From: Acanthococcus lagerstroemiae
Lineage: Eukaryota > Arthropoda > Insecta > Hemiptera > Eriococcidae
Direction: 5' to 3'
DNA length: 64,000 nt
Assembly (NCBI GenBank): GCA_031841125.1
Contig: CM063112.1
Location: forward strand, 26,376,603-26,440,602
Position numbers and translations under genes: made by a program. How positions within the stretch are numbered: the stretch's first letter is position 1; each line of letters starts with the position of its first letter. Below, piece after piece: positions 20,801 through 35,400 of this stretch. The notes under the pieces were generated by a model. The model was given only the letters and a program-made list of their open reading frames with translations, searched no databases and was not told the origin of the DNA.

Positions 20801-23800
20801 TTACTATTTCCTCACTTCTTGTCTCGAGCTTGCACGATGGAGATACCTAGAGCATAGCCAGTAACCCCACATGCAGGAAACATCCAAACATAGCACAAAC
20901 AAATGTAACCACATGCAGCAAACATGCAAAAATAATTTGATAATCAATTAAATATGGAAGCAAAATGATCATTTGGGTAGCGAACTTGAACATGCAGTAT
21001 TGACATGACTCACTGTACAGGTACAAAATTAACACGCTGATGTCCATTGTTTGCATCGAAGGAGTGTTCCTGCAAAAATAATGTGGCTGTATTAAAATTT
21101 GAGGAAATATAAAGCAAATAACAGTGTTTCATACATATCTGAGCATAAAAACTTTTTTTCTCAAAAGAGCGATTTGAAAATTATAAATAACGTCGTGTTA
21201 TATATAATGTGCCGGCTAAAAATGGAGGTATTTTGTCATTTGCAAATGTAACCTGATAGAGGGCATAGAGATCTGTAAGAATACGTATGAAAGCTTATTT
21301 TTTTCGTGAAAATGTATAATTTAGGGCAAGTGTGCATGAGACACTGAATAATTGAAAATAAAAGTAAATTAATTTCGTTCGAAAGAGGGTAGGTGAGACG
21401 ATGTACACAACTTCAAAACCTATAAAAATCAGAATTATTACACCACATACCATTCTTCACGGGGCCAACGAGATGATTTGGAAATTTGACAAGTCCTTAA
21501 CTTTCACGGAGAAAATTAAAAAACTTCTGGTTCTTGGTTTTGGGATTGAAGAAGCGTTTCCACGTATCAATATTCTGGTCCAATAGATCCGCTGGAGCTG
21601 TAAAAATAATTTGGCAGTATCAAAATTCGGGAAATTATACAAAAGCTAAGAAAGACACTTACTTTTTTTCTTATCACATCTTCGACTTCTGCCTTGAGAA
21701 TCCTAGGTGTTTAGTGAAGCGCCTGGCGATGCACGCCCGCCAAAGTGGCTCCCCAGACACAGCGTCACTAGTCCTAAAAACTACCCTTTCGAGTATAATA
21801 TCAGAAACCAGAGGGATGTGTTTGGGGAAGCGTATGACAATGCACGCATACCAAAGTGCCTCCCAAGACAACTAGAATTGTGGGTATCTATTATGTTTCC
21901 ATAATATATTTTTCTTTCACGTCCTTTATCTCTCTTTGGCCTTGTATCTTCTTTGCTGTACAAATTGTAAAATTTTGTATATTTACTCATCTTCAACTCC
22001 TTCCTTGAAAATACTAGGTGTTTAGTGAAGCGCCTGGCGATGCACGCCCGCCAAAGTGGCTCCCCAGACACAGCGTCACTAGTCCTAAAAACTACCCTTT
22101 CGAGTATAATATCAGAAACCAGAGGGATGTGTTTGGGGAAGCGTATGACAATGCACGCATACCAAAGTGCCTCCCAAGACAACTAGAATTGTGGGTATCT
22201 ATTATGTTTCCATAATATATTTTTCTTTCACGTCCTTTATCTCTCTTTGGCCTTTTATCTTCTTTGCTGTACAAATTGTAAAATTTTGTATATTTTCTCA
22301 TCTTCAACTCCTTCCTTGAAAATCCTAGGCGTTTAGTGAAGCGCCTGGCGATGCACGCCCGCCAAAGAGGCTCCCCAGACACAGCGTCACTAGTCCTAAA
22401 AACTACCCTTTCGAGTATAATATCAGAAACCAGAGGGATGTGTTTGGGGAAGCGTATGACAATGCACGCATACCAAAGTGCCTCCCAAGACAACTAGAAT
22501 TGTGGGTATCTATTATGTTTCCATAATATATTTTTCTTTCGCGTCCTTTATCTCTCTTTGGCCTTTTATCTTCTATGCTGTACAAATTGTAAAATTTTGT
22601 ATATTTTCTCATCTTCAACTCCTTCCTTGAGAATCCTAGGTGTTTAGTGAAGCGCCTGGCGATGCACGCCCGCCAAAGAGGCTCCCCAGACACAGCGTCA
22701 CTAGTCCTAAAAACTACCCTTTCGAGTATAATATCAGAAACCAGAGGGATGTGTTTGGGGAAGCGTATGACAATGCACGCATACCAAAGTGCCTCCCAAG
22801 ACAACTAGAATTGTGGGTATCTATTATGTTTCCATAATATATTTTTCTTTCACGTCCTTTATCTCTCTTTGGCCTTTTATCTTCTTTGCTGTACAAATTG
22901 TAAAATTTTGTATATTTTCTCATCTTCAACTCCTTCCTTGAAAATCCTAGGCGTTTAGTGAAGCGCCTGGCGATGCACGCCCGCCAAAGAGGCTCCCCAG
23001 ACACAGCGTCACTAGTCCTAAAAACTACCCTTTCGAGTATAATATCAGAAACCAGAGGGATGTGTTTGGGGAAGCGTATGACAATGCACGCATACCAAAG
23101 TGCCTCCCAAGACAACTAGAATTGTGGGTATCTATTATGTTTCCATAATATATTTTTCTTTCGCGTCCTTTATCTCTCTTTGGCCTTTTATCTTCTATGC
23201 TGTACAAATTGTAAAATTTTGTATATTTTCTCATCTTCAACTCCTTCCTTGAGAATCCTAGGTGTTTAGTGAAGCGCCTGGCGATGCACGCCCGCCAAAG
23301 AGGCTCCCCAGACACAGCGTCACTAGTCCTAAAAACTACCCTTTCGAGTATAATATCAGAAACCAGAGGGATGTGTTTGGGGAAGCGTATGACAATGCAC
23401 GCATACCAAAGCGCCTCCCCAGACAACTAGAATTGTGGTTTCTTTTTTCTTTCCATATTCTTTATTTTTATATATTCTTTATCCCTATTTATACCATTTT
23501 CTCTTCATTATCAATCGTAAATGTTATCCATTCTTTTTACATTAGTTGTATTCATTTGGTCCCGATGTTTTATTCTTTACCGATTTTTATGTAATCTTCT
23601 TACTCCTTTTTTAACATCAATATTGTAGTTTGTTATAGTTTTACTATTTCCTCACTTCTTGTCTCGAGCTTGCACGATGGAGATACCTAGAGCATAGCCA
23701 GTAACCCCACATGCAGGAAACATCCAAACATAGCACAAACAAATGTAACCACATGCAGCAAACATGCAAAAATAATTTGATGATCAATCAAATATGGAAG

Positions 23801-26800
23801 CAAAATGATCATTTGGGTAGCGAACTTGAACATGCAGTATTGACATGACTCACTGTACAGGTACAAAATTAACACGCTGATGTCCATTGTTTGCATCGAA
23901 GGAGTGTTCCTGCAAAAATAATGTGGCTGTATTAAAATTTGAGGAAATATAAAGCAAATAACAGTGTTTCATACATATCTGAGCATAAAAACTTTTTTTC
24001 TCAAAAGAGCGATTTGAAAATTATAAATAACGTCGTGTTATATATAATGTGCCGGCTAAAAATGGAGGTATTTTGTCATTTGCAAATGTAACCTGATAGA
24101 GGGCATAGAGATCTGTAGGAATACGTATGAAAGCTTATTTTTTTTGTGAAAATGTATAATTTAGGGCAAGTGTGCATGAGACACTGAATAATTGAAAATA
24201 AAAGTAAATTAATTTCGTTCGAAAGAGGGTAGGTGAGACGATGTACACAACTTCAAAACCTATAAAAATCAGAATTATTACACCACATACCATTCTTCAC
24301 GGGGCCAACGAGATGATTTGGAAATTTGACAAGTCCTTAACTTTCACGGAGAAAATTAAAAAACTTCTGGTTCTTGGTTTTGGGATTGAAGAAGCGTTTC
24401 CACGTATCAATATTCTGGTCCAATAGATCCGCTGGAGCTGTAAAAATAATTTGGCAGTATCAAAATTCGGGAAATTATACAAAAGCTAAGAAAGACACTT
24501 ACTTTTTTTCTTATCACATCTTCGACTTCTGCATTGAGAATCCTAGGTGTTTAGTGAAGCGCCTGGCGATGCACGCCCGCCAAAGTGGCTCCCCAGACAC
24601 AGCGTCACTAGTCCTAAAAACTACCCTTTCGAGTATAATATCAGAAACCAGAGGGATGTGTTTGGGGAAGCGTATGACAAAATGCACGCATACCAAAGTG
24701 CCTCCCAAGACAACTAGAATTGTGGGTATCTATTATGTTTCCATAATATATTTTTCTTTCACGTCCTTTATCTCTCTTTGGCCTTGTATCTTCTTTGCTG
24801 TACAAATTGTAAAATTTTGTATATTTACTCATCTTCAACTCCTTCCTTGAAAATACTAGGTGTTTAGTGAAGCGCCTGGCGATGCACGCCCGCCAAAGAG
24901 GCTCCCCAGACACAGCGTCACTAGTCCTAAAAACTACCCTTTCGAGTATAATATCAGAAACCAGAGGGATGTGTTTGGGGAAGCGTATGACAATGCACGC
25001 ATACCAAAGTGCCTCCCAAGACAACTAGAATTGTGGGTATCTATTATGTTTCCATAATATATTTTTCTTTCGCGTCCTTTATCTCTCTTTGGCCTTTTAT
25101 CTTCTATGCTGTACAAATTGTAAAATTTTGTATATTTTCTCATCTTCAACTCCTTCCTTGAGAATCCTAGGTGTTTAGTGAAGCGCCTGGCGATGCACGC
25201 CCGCCAAAGAGGCTCCCCAGACACAGCGTCACTAGTCCTAAAAACTACCCTTTCGAGTATAATATCAGAAACCAGAGGGATGTGTTTGGGGAAGCGTATG
25301 ACAATGCACGCATACCAAAGCGCCTCCCCAGACAACTAGAATTGTGGTTTCTTTTTTCTTTCCATATTCTTTAATTTTATATATTCTTTATCCCTATTTA
25401 TACCATTTTCTCTTCATTATCAATCGTAAATGTTATCCATTCTTTTTACATTAGTTGTATTCATTTGGTCCCGATGTTTTATTCTTTACCGATTTTTATA
25501 TAATCTTCTTACTCCTTTTTTAACATCAATATTGTAGTTTGTTATAGTTTTACTATTTCCTCACTTCTTGTCTCGAGCTTGCACGATGGAGATACCTAGA
25601 GCATAGCCAGTAACCCCACATGCAGGAAACATCCAAACATAGCACAAACAAATGTAACCACATGCAGCAAACATGCAAAAATAATTTGATAATCAATTAA
25701 ATATGGAAGCAAAATGATCATTTGGGTAGCGAACTTGAACATGCAGTATTGACATGACTCACTGTACAGGTACAAAATTAACACGCTGATGTCCATTGTT
25801 TGCATCGAAGGAGTGTTCCTGCAAAAATAATGTGGCTGTATTAAAATTTGAGGAAATATAAAGCAAATAACAGTGTTTCATACATATCTGAGCATAAAAA
25901 CTTTTTTTCTCAAAAGAGCGATTTGAAAATTATAAATAACGTCGTGTTATATATAATGTGCCGGCTAAAAATGGAGGTATTTTGTCATTTGCAAATGTAA
26001 CCTGATAGAGGGCATAGAGATCTGTAGGAATACGTATGAAAGCTTATTTTTTTTGTGAAAATGTATAATTTAGGGCAAGTGTGCATGAGACACTGAATAA
26101 TTGAAAATAAAAGTAAATTAATTTCGTTCGAAAGAGGGTAGGTGAGACGATGTACACAACTTCAAAACCTATAAAAATCAGAATTATTACACCACATACC
26201 ATTCTTCACGGGGCCAACGAGATGATTTGGAAATTTGACAAGTCCTTAACTTTCACGGAGAAAATTAAAAAACTTCTGGTTCTTGGTTTTGGGATTGAAG
26301 AAGCGTTTCCACGTATCAATATTCTGGTCCAATAGATCCGCTGGAGCTGTAAAAATAATTTGGCAGTATCAAAATTCGGGAAATTATACAAAAGCTAAGA
26401 AAGACACTTACTTTTTTTCTTATCACATCTTCGACTTCTGCATTGAGAATCCTAGGTGTTTAGTGAAGCGCCTGGCGATGCACGCCCGCCAAAGTGGCTC
26501 CCCAGACACAGCGTCACTAGTCCTAAAAACTACCCTTTCGAGTATAATATCAGAAACCAGAGGGATGTGTTTGGGGAAGCGTATGACAAAATGCACGCAT
26601 ACCAAAGTGCCTCCCAAGACAACTAGAATTGTGGGTATCTATTATGTTTCCATAATATATTTTTCTTTCACGTCCTTTATCTCTCTTTGGCCTTGTATCT
26701 TCTTTGCTGTACAAATTGTAAAATTTTATATATTTACTCATCTTCAACTCCTTCCTTGAAAATACTAGGTGTTTAGTGAAGCGCCTGGCGATGCACGCCC

Positions 26801-29800
26801 GCCAAAGAGGCTCCCCAGACACAGCGTCACTAGTCCTAAAAACTACCCTTTCGAGTATAATATCAGAAACCAGAGGGATGTGTTTGGGGAAGCGTATGAC
26901 AATGCACGCATACCAAAGTGCCTCCCAAGACAACTAGAATTGTGGGTATCTATTATGTTTCCATAATATATTTTTCTTTCGCGTCCTTTATCTCTCTTTG
27001 GCCTTTTATCTTCTATGCTGTACAAATTGTAAAATTTTGTATATTTTCTCATCTTCAACTCCTTCCTTGAGAATCCTAGGTGTTTAGTGAAGCGCCTGGC
27101 GATGCACGCCCGCCAAAGAGGCTCCCCAGACACAGCGTCACTAGTCCTAAAAACTACCCTTTCGAGTATAATATCAGAAACCAGAGGGATGTGTTTGGGG
27201 AAGCGTATGACAATGCACGCATACCAAAGCGCCTCCCCAGACAACTAGAATTGTGGTTTCTTTTTTCTTTCCATATTCTTTAATTTTATATATTCTTTAT
27301 CCCTATTTATACCATTTTCTCTTCATTATCAATCGTAAATGTTATCCATTCTTTTTACATTAGTTGTATTCATTTGGTCCCGATGTTTTATTCTTTACCG
27401 ATTTTTATATAATCTTCTTACTCCTTTTTTAACATCAATATTGTAGTTTGTTATAGTTTTACTATTTCCTCACTTCTTGTCTCGAGCTTGCACGATGGAG
27501 ATACCTAGAGCATAGCCAGTAACCCCACATGCAGGAAACATCCAAACATAGCACAAACAAATGTAACCACATGCAGCAAACATGCAAAAATAATTTGATA
27601 ATCAATTAAATATGGAAGCAAAATGATCATTTGGGTAGCGAACTTGAACATGCAGTATTGACATGACTCACTGTACAGGTACAAAATTAACACGCTGATG
27701 TCCATTGTTTGCATCGAAGGAGTGTTCCTGCAAAAATAATGTGGCTGTATTAAAATTTGAGGAAATATAAAGCAAATAACAGTGTTTCATACATATCTGA
27801 GCATAAAAACTTTTTTTCTCAAAAGAGCGATTTGAAAATTATAAATAACGTCGTGTTATATATAATGTGCCGGCTAAAAATGGAGGTATTTTGTCATTTG
27901 CAAATGTAACCTGATAGAGGGCATAGAGATCTGTAGGAATACGTATGAAAGCTTATTTTTTTTGTGAAAATGTATAATTTAGGGCAAGTGTGCATGAGAC
28001 ACTGAATAATTGAAAATAAAAGTAAATTAATTTCGTTCGAAAGAGGGTAGGTGAGACGATGTACACAACTTCAAAACCTATAAAAATCAGAATTATTACA
28101 CCACATACCATTCTTCACGGGGCCAACGAGATGATTTGGAAATTTGACAAGTCCTTAACTTTCACGGAGAAAATTAAAAAACTTCTGGTTCTTGGTTTTG
28201 GGATTGAAGAAGCGTTTCCACGTATCAATATTCTGGTCCAATAGATCCGCTGGAGCTGTAAAAATAATTTGGCAGTATCAAAATTCGGGAAATTATACAA
28301 AAGCTAAGAAAGACACTTACTTTTTTTCTTATCACATCTTCGACTTCTGCCTTGAGAATCCTAGGTGTTTAGTGAAGCGCCTGGCGATGCACGCCCGCCA
28401 AAGTGGCTCCCCAGACACAGCGTCACTAGTCCTAAAAACTACCCTTTCGAGTATAATATCAGAAACCAGAGGGATGTGTTTGGGGAAGCGTATGACAATG
28501 CACGCATACCAAAGTGCCTCCCAAGACAACTAGAATTGTGGGTATCTATTATGTTTCCATAATATATTTTTCTTTCACGTCCTTTATCTCTCTTTGGCCT
28601 TGTATCTTCTTTGCTGTACAAATTGTAAAATTTTGTATATTTACTCATCTTCAACTCCTTCCTTGAAAATACTAGGTGTTTAGTGAAGCGCCTGGCGATG
28701 CACGCCCGCCAAAGAGGCTCCCCAGACACAGCGTCACTAGTCCTAAAAACTACCCTTTCGAGTATAATATCAGAAACCAGAGGGATGTGTTTGGGGAAGC
28801 GTATGACAATGCACGCATACCAAAGTGCCTCCCAAGACAACTAGAATTGTGGGTATCTATTATGTTTCCATAATATATTTTTCTTTCGCGTCCTTTATCT
28901 CTCTTTGGCCTTTTATCTTCTATGCTGTACAAATTGTAAAATTTTGTATATTTTCTCATCTTCAACTCCTTCCTTGAGAATCCTAGGTGTTTAGTGAAGC
29001 GCCTGGCGATGCACGCCCGCCAAAGAGGCTCCCCAGACACAGCGTCACTAGTCCTAAAAACTACCCTTTCGAGTATAATATCAGAAACCAGAGGGATGTG
29101 TTTGGGGAAGCGTATGACAATGCACGCATACCAAAGCGCCTCCCCAGACAACTAGAATTGTGGTTTCTTTTTTCTTTCCATATTCTTTATTTTTATATAT
29201 TCTTTATCCCTATTTATACCATTTTCTCTTCATTATCAATCGTAAATGTTATCCATTCTTTTTACATTAGTTGTATTCATTTGGTCCCGATGTTTTATTC
29301 TTTACCGATTTTTATATAATCTTCTTACTCCTTTTTTAACATCAATATTGTAGTTTGTTATAGTTTTACTATTTCCTCACTTCTTGTCTCGAGCTTGCAC
29401 GATGGAGATACCTAGAGCATAGCCAGTAACCCCACATGCAGGAAACATCCAAACATAGCACAAACAAATGTAACCACATGCAGCAAACATGCAAAAATAA
29501 TTTGATAATCAATTAAATATGGAAGCAAAATGATCATTTGGGTAGCGAACTTGAACATGCAGTATTGACATGACTCACTGTACAGGTACAAAATTAACAC
29601 GCTGATGTCCATTGTTTGCATCGAAGGAGTGTTCCTGCAAAAATAATGTGGCTGTATTAAAATTTGAGGAAATATAAAGCAAATAACAGTGTTTCATACA
29701 TATCTGAGCATAAAAACTTTTTTTCTCAAAAGAGCGATTTGAAAATTATAAATAACGTCGTGTTATATATAATGTGCCGGCTAAAAATGGAGGTATTTTG

Positions 29801-31400
29801 TCATTTGCAAATGTAACCTGATAGAGGGCATAGAGATCTGTAGGAATACGTATGAAAGCTTATTTTTTTCGTGAAAATGTATAATTTAGGGCAAGTGTGC
29901 ATGAGACACTGAATAATTGAAAATAAAAGTAAATTAATTTCGTTCGAAAGAGGGTAGGTGAGACGATGTACACAACTTCAAAACCTATAAAAATCAGAAT
30001 TATTACACCACATACCATTCTTCACGGGGCCAACGAGATGATTTGGAAATTTGACAAGTCCTTAACTTTCACGGAGAAAATTAAAAAACTTCTGGTTCTT
30101 GGTTTTGGGATTGAAGAAGCGTTTCCACGTATCAATATTCTGGTCCAATAGATCCGCTGGAGCTGTAAAAATAATTTGGCAGTATCAAAATTCGGGAAAT
30201 TATACAAAAGCTAAGAAAGACACTTACTTTTTTTCTTATCACATCTTCGACTTCTGCCTTGAGAATCCTAGGTGTTTAGTGAAGCGCCTGGCGATGCACG
30301 CCCGCCAAAGTGGCTCCCCAGACACAGCGTCACTAGTCCTAAAAACTACCCTTTCGAGTATAATATCAGAAACCAGAGGGATGTGTTTGGGGAAGCGTAT
30401 GACAATGCACGCATACCAAAGTGCCTCCCAAGACAACTAGAATTGTGGGTATCTATTATGTTTCCATAATATATTTTTCTTTCACGTCCTTTATCTCTCT
30501 TTGGCCTTTTATCTGCTTTGCTGTACAAATTGTAAAATTTTGTATATTTTCTCATCTTCAACTCCTTCCTTGAAAATCCTAGGCGTTTAGTGAAGCGCCT
30601 GGCGATGCACGCCCGCCAAAGAGGCTCTCCAGACACAGCGTCACTAGTCCTAAAAACTACCCTTTCGAGTATAATATCAGAAACCAGAGGGATGTGTTTG
30701 GGGAAGCGTATGACAATGCACGCATACCAAAGTGCCTCCCAACACAACTAGGATTGTGGGTATATATTGTGTTTCCATAATATTTTTTTCTTTCACATCC
30801 TTTATCTCTCTTCGGCCTTTTATCTTCCTTGCTGTACTAATTGTAAAATTTTGTATCTTTTCTCATCTTCAGCTCCTTCCTTGAGAATCCAAGGTGTTTA
30901 GTGAAGCGCCTGGCGATGCACGCCCGCCAAAGAGGCTCCCCAGACACAGCGTCACTAGTCCTAAAAACTACCCTTTCGAGTATAATATCAGAAACCAGAG
31001 GGATGTGTTTGGGGAAGCGTATGACAATGCACGCATACCAAAGTGCCTCCCAACACAACTAGGATTGTGGGTATATATTGTGTTTCTATAATATTTTTTT
31101 CTTTCACATCCTTTATCTCTCTTCGGCCTTTTATCTTCCTTGCTGTACTAATTGTAAAATTTTGTATCTTTCCTCATCTTCAACTCCTTCCTTGAAAATC
31201 CTAGGTGTTTAGCGAAGCGCCTGGCGATGCACGCCCGCCAAAGAGGCTCCCCAGACACAGCGTCGCTAGTCCTAAAAACTACCCTTTCGAGTGTAATATC
31301 AGAAACCAGAGGGATGTGTTTGGGGAAGCATATGACAATGCACGCATACCAAAGTGCCTCCCTAGACAACTAGGATTGTGGGTACTTTTTCTCTTTCTGT
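17860..31400 (-). repeat. Higher-order satellite of about 25 monomers of 311 bp
   Basis: Monomers of 311 bp follow one another exactly (for instance repeats of GGGGAAGCGTATGACAATGC at 311-bp steps near 22128, 22439, 22750 and 23061). They occur in blocks of 3, 3, 6, 3, 3, 3 and 4, starting near 17.9, 19.8, 21.7, 24.5, 26.4, 28.35 and 30.25 kb. Spacers of about 976 bp separate the blocks and are nearly identical, giving a 1909-bp higher-order unit (20847 to 22756-equivalent, 23687-25596-27505, then 29412). Outer monomers, at 17.88 and after 30.6 kb, are the most diverged, as expected for unequal exchange. On the minus strand each block ends in a GTAAGTG donor and each spacer carries modules A2 and E2. 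Open frames of 133 codons recur in every monomer, but coding is not shown. Confidence 0.92.
18691..19780. repeat. First higher-order spacer with modules E2 and A2
   Basis: This type spacer recurs at about 20.6-21.7, 23.45-24.5, 25.35-26.4, 27.25-28.35 and 29.17-30.25 kb with very few differences. On the minus strand it holds module E2 (about 19110-19160, between TTTTTGCAG and GTACAGTGAGT) and module A2 (19542-19688, 147 bp, between TTTTTACAG and GGTATGTGG). A2 stays open for 45 codons in one frame (start LQRIYWTRILIRGN, end FQIISLAP). It also holds a tract with repeated CATGCAG and AAACATGC pieces, shared with the repeats at 44 kb. Confidence 0.75.
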
Positions 31401-32460
31401 ATCCTGTATTTTCACATCCTTTATAACTATTTATATATTTTTCTTTTCATTATCAATAGTATATGTTATCCACTCCTCTTGTTTTTCATTATTAATTTTG
31501 TCCCAATGTTTTATTCTTACTTTCCTTTTTATATAATCTTCGTACCTCTTTTTCAACATCGATTTGTTCTTATTATTTCCTCACTTCTTATCTCTAACGG
31601 GAACATGCAAGATGGAGTATAACCAGTAAACACATGCAGCGAACATGCAAAAAGAATTATGACGATCAATGAAATATGGAAGCAGCTAAATACTATGTCA
31701 AGTAATAGGCAACAAAAAATCATTTAGATAGTGAACTTCAACATGCAGTATTGACATGACTCACTATACAGGTGCAAAATCAACACTCCATCACGACTTG
31801 ACGAATCCAACCATCTAATTCAATGGACACGACTTAATCCGCAAACACACATGATGAGAACATCGAAACATCACCAGCAGGCTGCATCAGTCCTCGAAAA
31901 TATACGGCGAGAGTATGGGCAGAGGAGGCACTCAAAAAAGGCTAAAAAGAGTTGAATGTAATTTGGGATTGAGAAAAAAAAATTGAGAGCATTTCTAACC
32001 TTTACTAAGATTTTTCCAAAAATTCTGGTTAGGTGATGAGTCAACTTATTTATGGTGCCGGAGGAGATTAGTTAGAGTCAATTTTGACCACAAGAGTATC
32101 CTGGTCGAAAATATTGAAAATAATAATCATGGATTTTTAAATGAAATTCGGATATGGTCCCTCATTATAACATCCCAAATAAGCAGAGTGTGTATACAGA
32201 AAAACTGATAAAAATAGTTTTCATGAAATAATTTTGAATGTGCAGTCTCCTAACTGACTGATGAAGCAACCGACCCCCTTCCCAGAGACTTTTGAATTGC
32301 TTTACAGTTTCATTACTCAATTAAGGATGCCAAAAGGAAATGAAAAAAAAAAAATTGGAAGAGAAAAAAGGGAAAAGTAGAAAGTACTCACGGAGCACAG
32401 AACATTATGTTCATTATGATACTAGGTCGGTGAAAAGAAGCCCAAGTTCTATAAAAAAAA
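31401..32460 (-). repeat. Diverged spacer and module sequence flanking the satellite
   Basis: 31401-31800 resembles the satellite spacer but is clearly diverged (CATGCAGCGAACATGC, CAGTATTGACATGACTCACT). An E2-like core occurs near 31780. 31801-32460 carries pieces shared with 16700-17100 (the AAAGGCTAAAAAGAGTT region and GTAATTTGG motif). No intact coding sequence is seen. Confidence 0.6.
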
Positions 32461-35400
32461 AAAAATTAAAAAAAATACACCGCTATGGCCGATACTCCCT
32501 GTAATGATACACTTTCTTAAAACCAATAAAACTGCTGATGTACTCACTAATAAATCGAACCGAAGAAAACCAAAATCTTTATACCACATACCGTTACTCA
32601 GCGACGAATTTGGGAAACTCGACAAGTACAACCTAATGGTATGCAGTGTTTGCATAGGAGGGCCGCTTCCACGAATAAACAGTCTAGTAGATCCTCGATG
32701 ATCTCTGGTGCTCGATGTTTGGATCTAAGAAGCGTTTCCACGTATCAACGACCAGGTCTAGTAGATGCTCTGAGGTACGATCACTCAATCAGGATCTGTA
32801 AAAATGATTTTGCAGTATCAAAATTCGGGGAGAATATACAAAAGCTAAGAAAGATTCTTACTTTTTCTTATCACATCTTCGAGTTCGGCCTTGAGAATCC
32901 TAGGTATTTGGTGAAGTGTATAGCGGTGCATGCCTGCCAAAGTGGCTCTCCAGACACCGCACCGCAGTTCCCGATAACCACTCTTCCGAGCAACTGAATA
33001 TCTAAAACAGAGCACGTGTTGAGAATATTTCAATACCACTAGGCAAGTGATTTCTTAAATACCGAAATTATTTTGAATAAGCTCTACCAGAAGGGATCTA
33101 GAGGGCCAAAACCTTAGTTCAAACTTTTTTCTCATAATGCGATAGCGTACGATAAGTGTTCATGGACGACTACACTGCGACCATTTAATGAATGATTTCG
33201 TTAATTTTCCCCTTCGAAAAATGTCTGTCCGACGATGTAGCGTACGATAAGTTTCTACATAAAAATCTGAATTTCTATGATCCTAATTTTCATAGTGAAG
33301 ATTAGATGTCGATTTTTATAAGAAAAGAGTGAACTTTGTAATGCAGCAGGAGTTGGTAGACAAGTCAAGTCTTTGCCAGAAGTAACACTTTCCAAAATTT
33401 TGAAAAACTGTTATGGAACTTCAAAATAAGGTCGCCCATTCGCCTAAGTGTGTATGAGTGGATATACGGAATATTGTTGAAAGGAATTTACTAACCAACA
33501 AATTAATTTTTTCATTTTCAGAAACAGTTTCCCCATTTTGTATAAAAGCCTTCTCTTCAATGTCTGCTTCCCTCCAACACTGATATACGGATGCTAGATC
33601 TGATCCCTAACTAAATAAATTGACGAAAAACTTCAGTTTACTCACATTGGTCTCAAGCTAATAATGTTAGATTTGGGAAACTTGAACAAATTCAACGAAA
33701 ATATTTTACACGTAGCAAGAAGACTATAAAATGGGTCTGGGCTGGATATCATGTGTATGAACTGCGATTAACAATGGACACAAAAACTGAATTACCGGTA
33801 TCTTAGAGACTGCTGGCATTTGTAGTTTGCATCGAAGAAGCGTTTCCACGAATAACGGTCTGCTCTAGTAGATCTTCGAGGATATACAATCGTTCAGCCA
33901 AAATCTGAAAAAATAATTTTGCAGTATCAAAATTCGGGAAGAAAAAACATGAATGCTAATGAATGACTCATGAAAAGATAACTATTGTTTTACTACTTAT
34001 AAGCCAAACAGACCTAATTCTTAATTTTTTTACGAAAAAAGATTCAGGACTCTCGAACTACTGAGCGATTTGGAGTTTCCTTGCATGTTGCCCCCCCCCC
34101 TCCCGTTTCTTTTGTAATAAACCTGAAGCTCAAAATACATCATGGTCATTGCACGACAAAGAATACTATGAGACTGGATCACGAGATAGACACCTATAAC
34201 GGAACCTACTGGAATCTTCCCAGAACTTTCCACCGGTATGAGACTTTCCGCCAGTAGCTTTCTGGAATCGTCCCACTACAGGACTTTCAACCAGTTATTG
34301 CTACTGGCACCAGTAGCCTGCTGAAATCATCCTACTATAGGATGTTCGCCAACAGTTGACGCTACTGGAATCATCTCAGAACCGAAGGATCCTAACTGGT
34401 TTAACCTGAAAACAACCCCCAAATGACCCACGATAAGGAACAGATTGGATCGTAACCGGAATCGTCCTATGAGACTTTCTGCCAGTAGCTTGTTGGAATC
34501 GTCCCATTACAGGACTTTCGGCCAACAGTGGTAGCTACTGGAATCGTCCCAGGACTTTCCACCGGTATGAGACTTTCCGCCAGTAGCTTGCTGGAATCAT
34601 CCCATTACAGGACTTTCAACCAGTGGTTGCTACTGGCACCAGTAGCCTGCTGAAATCATCCTAGGATGTTTACCAACAGTTGACACTACTGGAATCATCT
34701 CAAGATCCAAGGATCCTGACTTGTAACATCCTATAGTGTAACCTTAGTAGAAACTCCAAATGACCCACGTACAACAGCCTATTTCTCCTACTAAATTACT
34801 TGCAACTGATATGCAAATGAATCCGAAGCTAAAAATCACCGTCGAGTGCCCCAGTATCATTAAGAAGAGTTTAAAATAATTTTCTTATCGAAAAAATTTA
34901 GATAACTCACTCGATTGTGACCATTCGTGTCCCTTGCCACTTTCTCGTAACGTGCTTGTTGAACCAAGTACAACCAAAACTAACAAAATAAACCAAAGAG
35001 AAATATTCTAGAAAAACGACCGAATTTGAACGAAAATACAATGATCAAATAAGGCTGGTGGTCCAGAAGAATAAGGAAGTGCTAGCCGCCCACTTTACTA
35101 TGGCCCTGAGAAATTACATGACGCTTTAGTTGAAATTAGCGAAGATATGACTTTTGAAGCCAGCTAGGTGCGAACCTGTGACATCCCAAAAATGCGATTT
35201 TATTGTATTCAATTTTAACCAAATCAACTATTAAGCAAAGCATTGCAGAATATCAATATGAATATTTCTGACACTATAGCAATGCTTAAAAATACGCCGA
35301 CATTTTTAGAAAACTTCCAATCTGATGAAAAAAGAAATTATTTGTGAAGCCGAATTATTAGACGAAAGTTTGAACATTGAAGAAACATTTCCTACGGCCG

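Noticed and set aside
17860..31400. CRISPR array
   Set aside because: Repeat units are 311 bp without short unique spacers, and the DNA is eukaryotic.
18276..31426. Repeated 133-, 127- and 110-codon frames as a protein family
   Set aside because: They appear on both strands of the same satellite monomer and end wherever the monomer meets a stop; they follow from the 311-bp repeat, not from a demonstrated gene.
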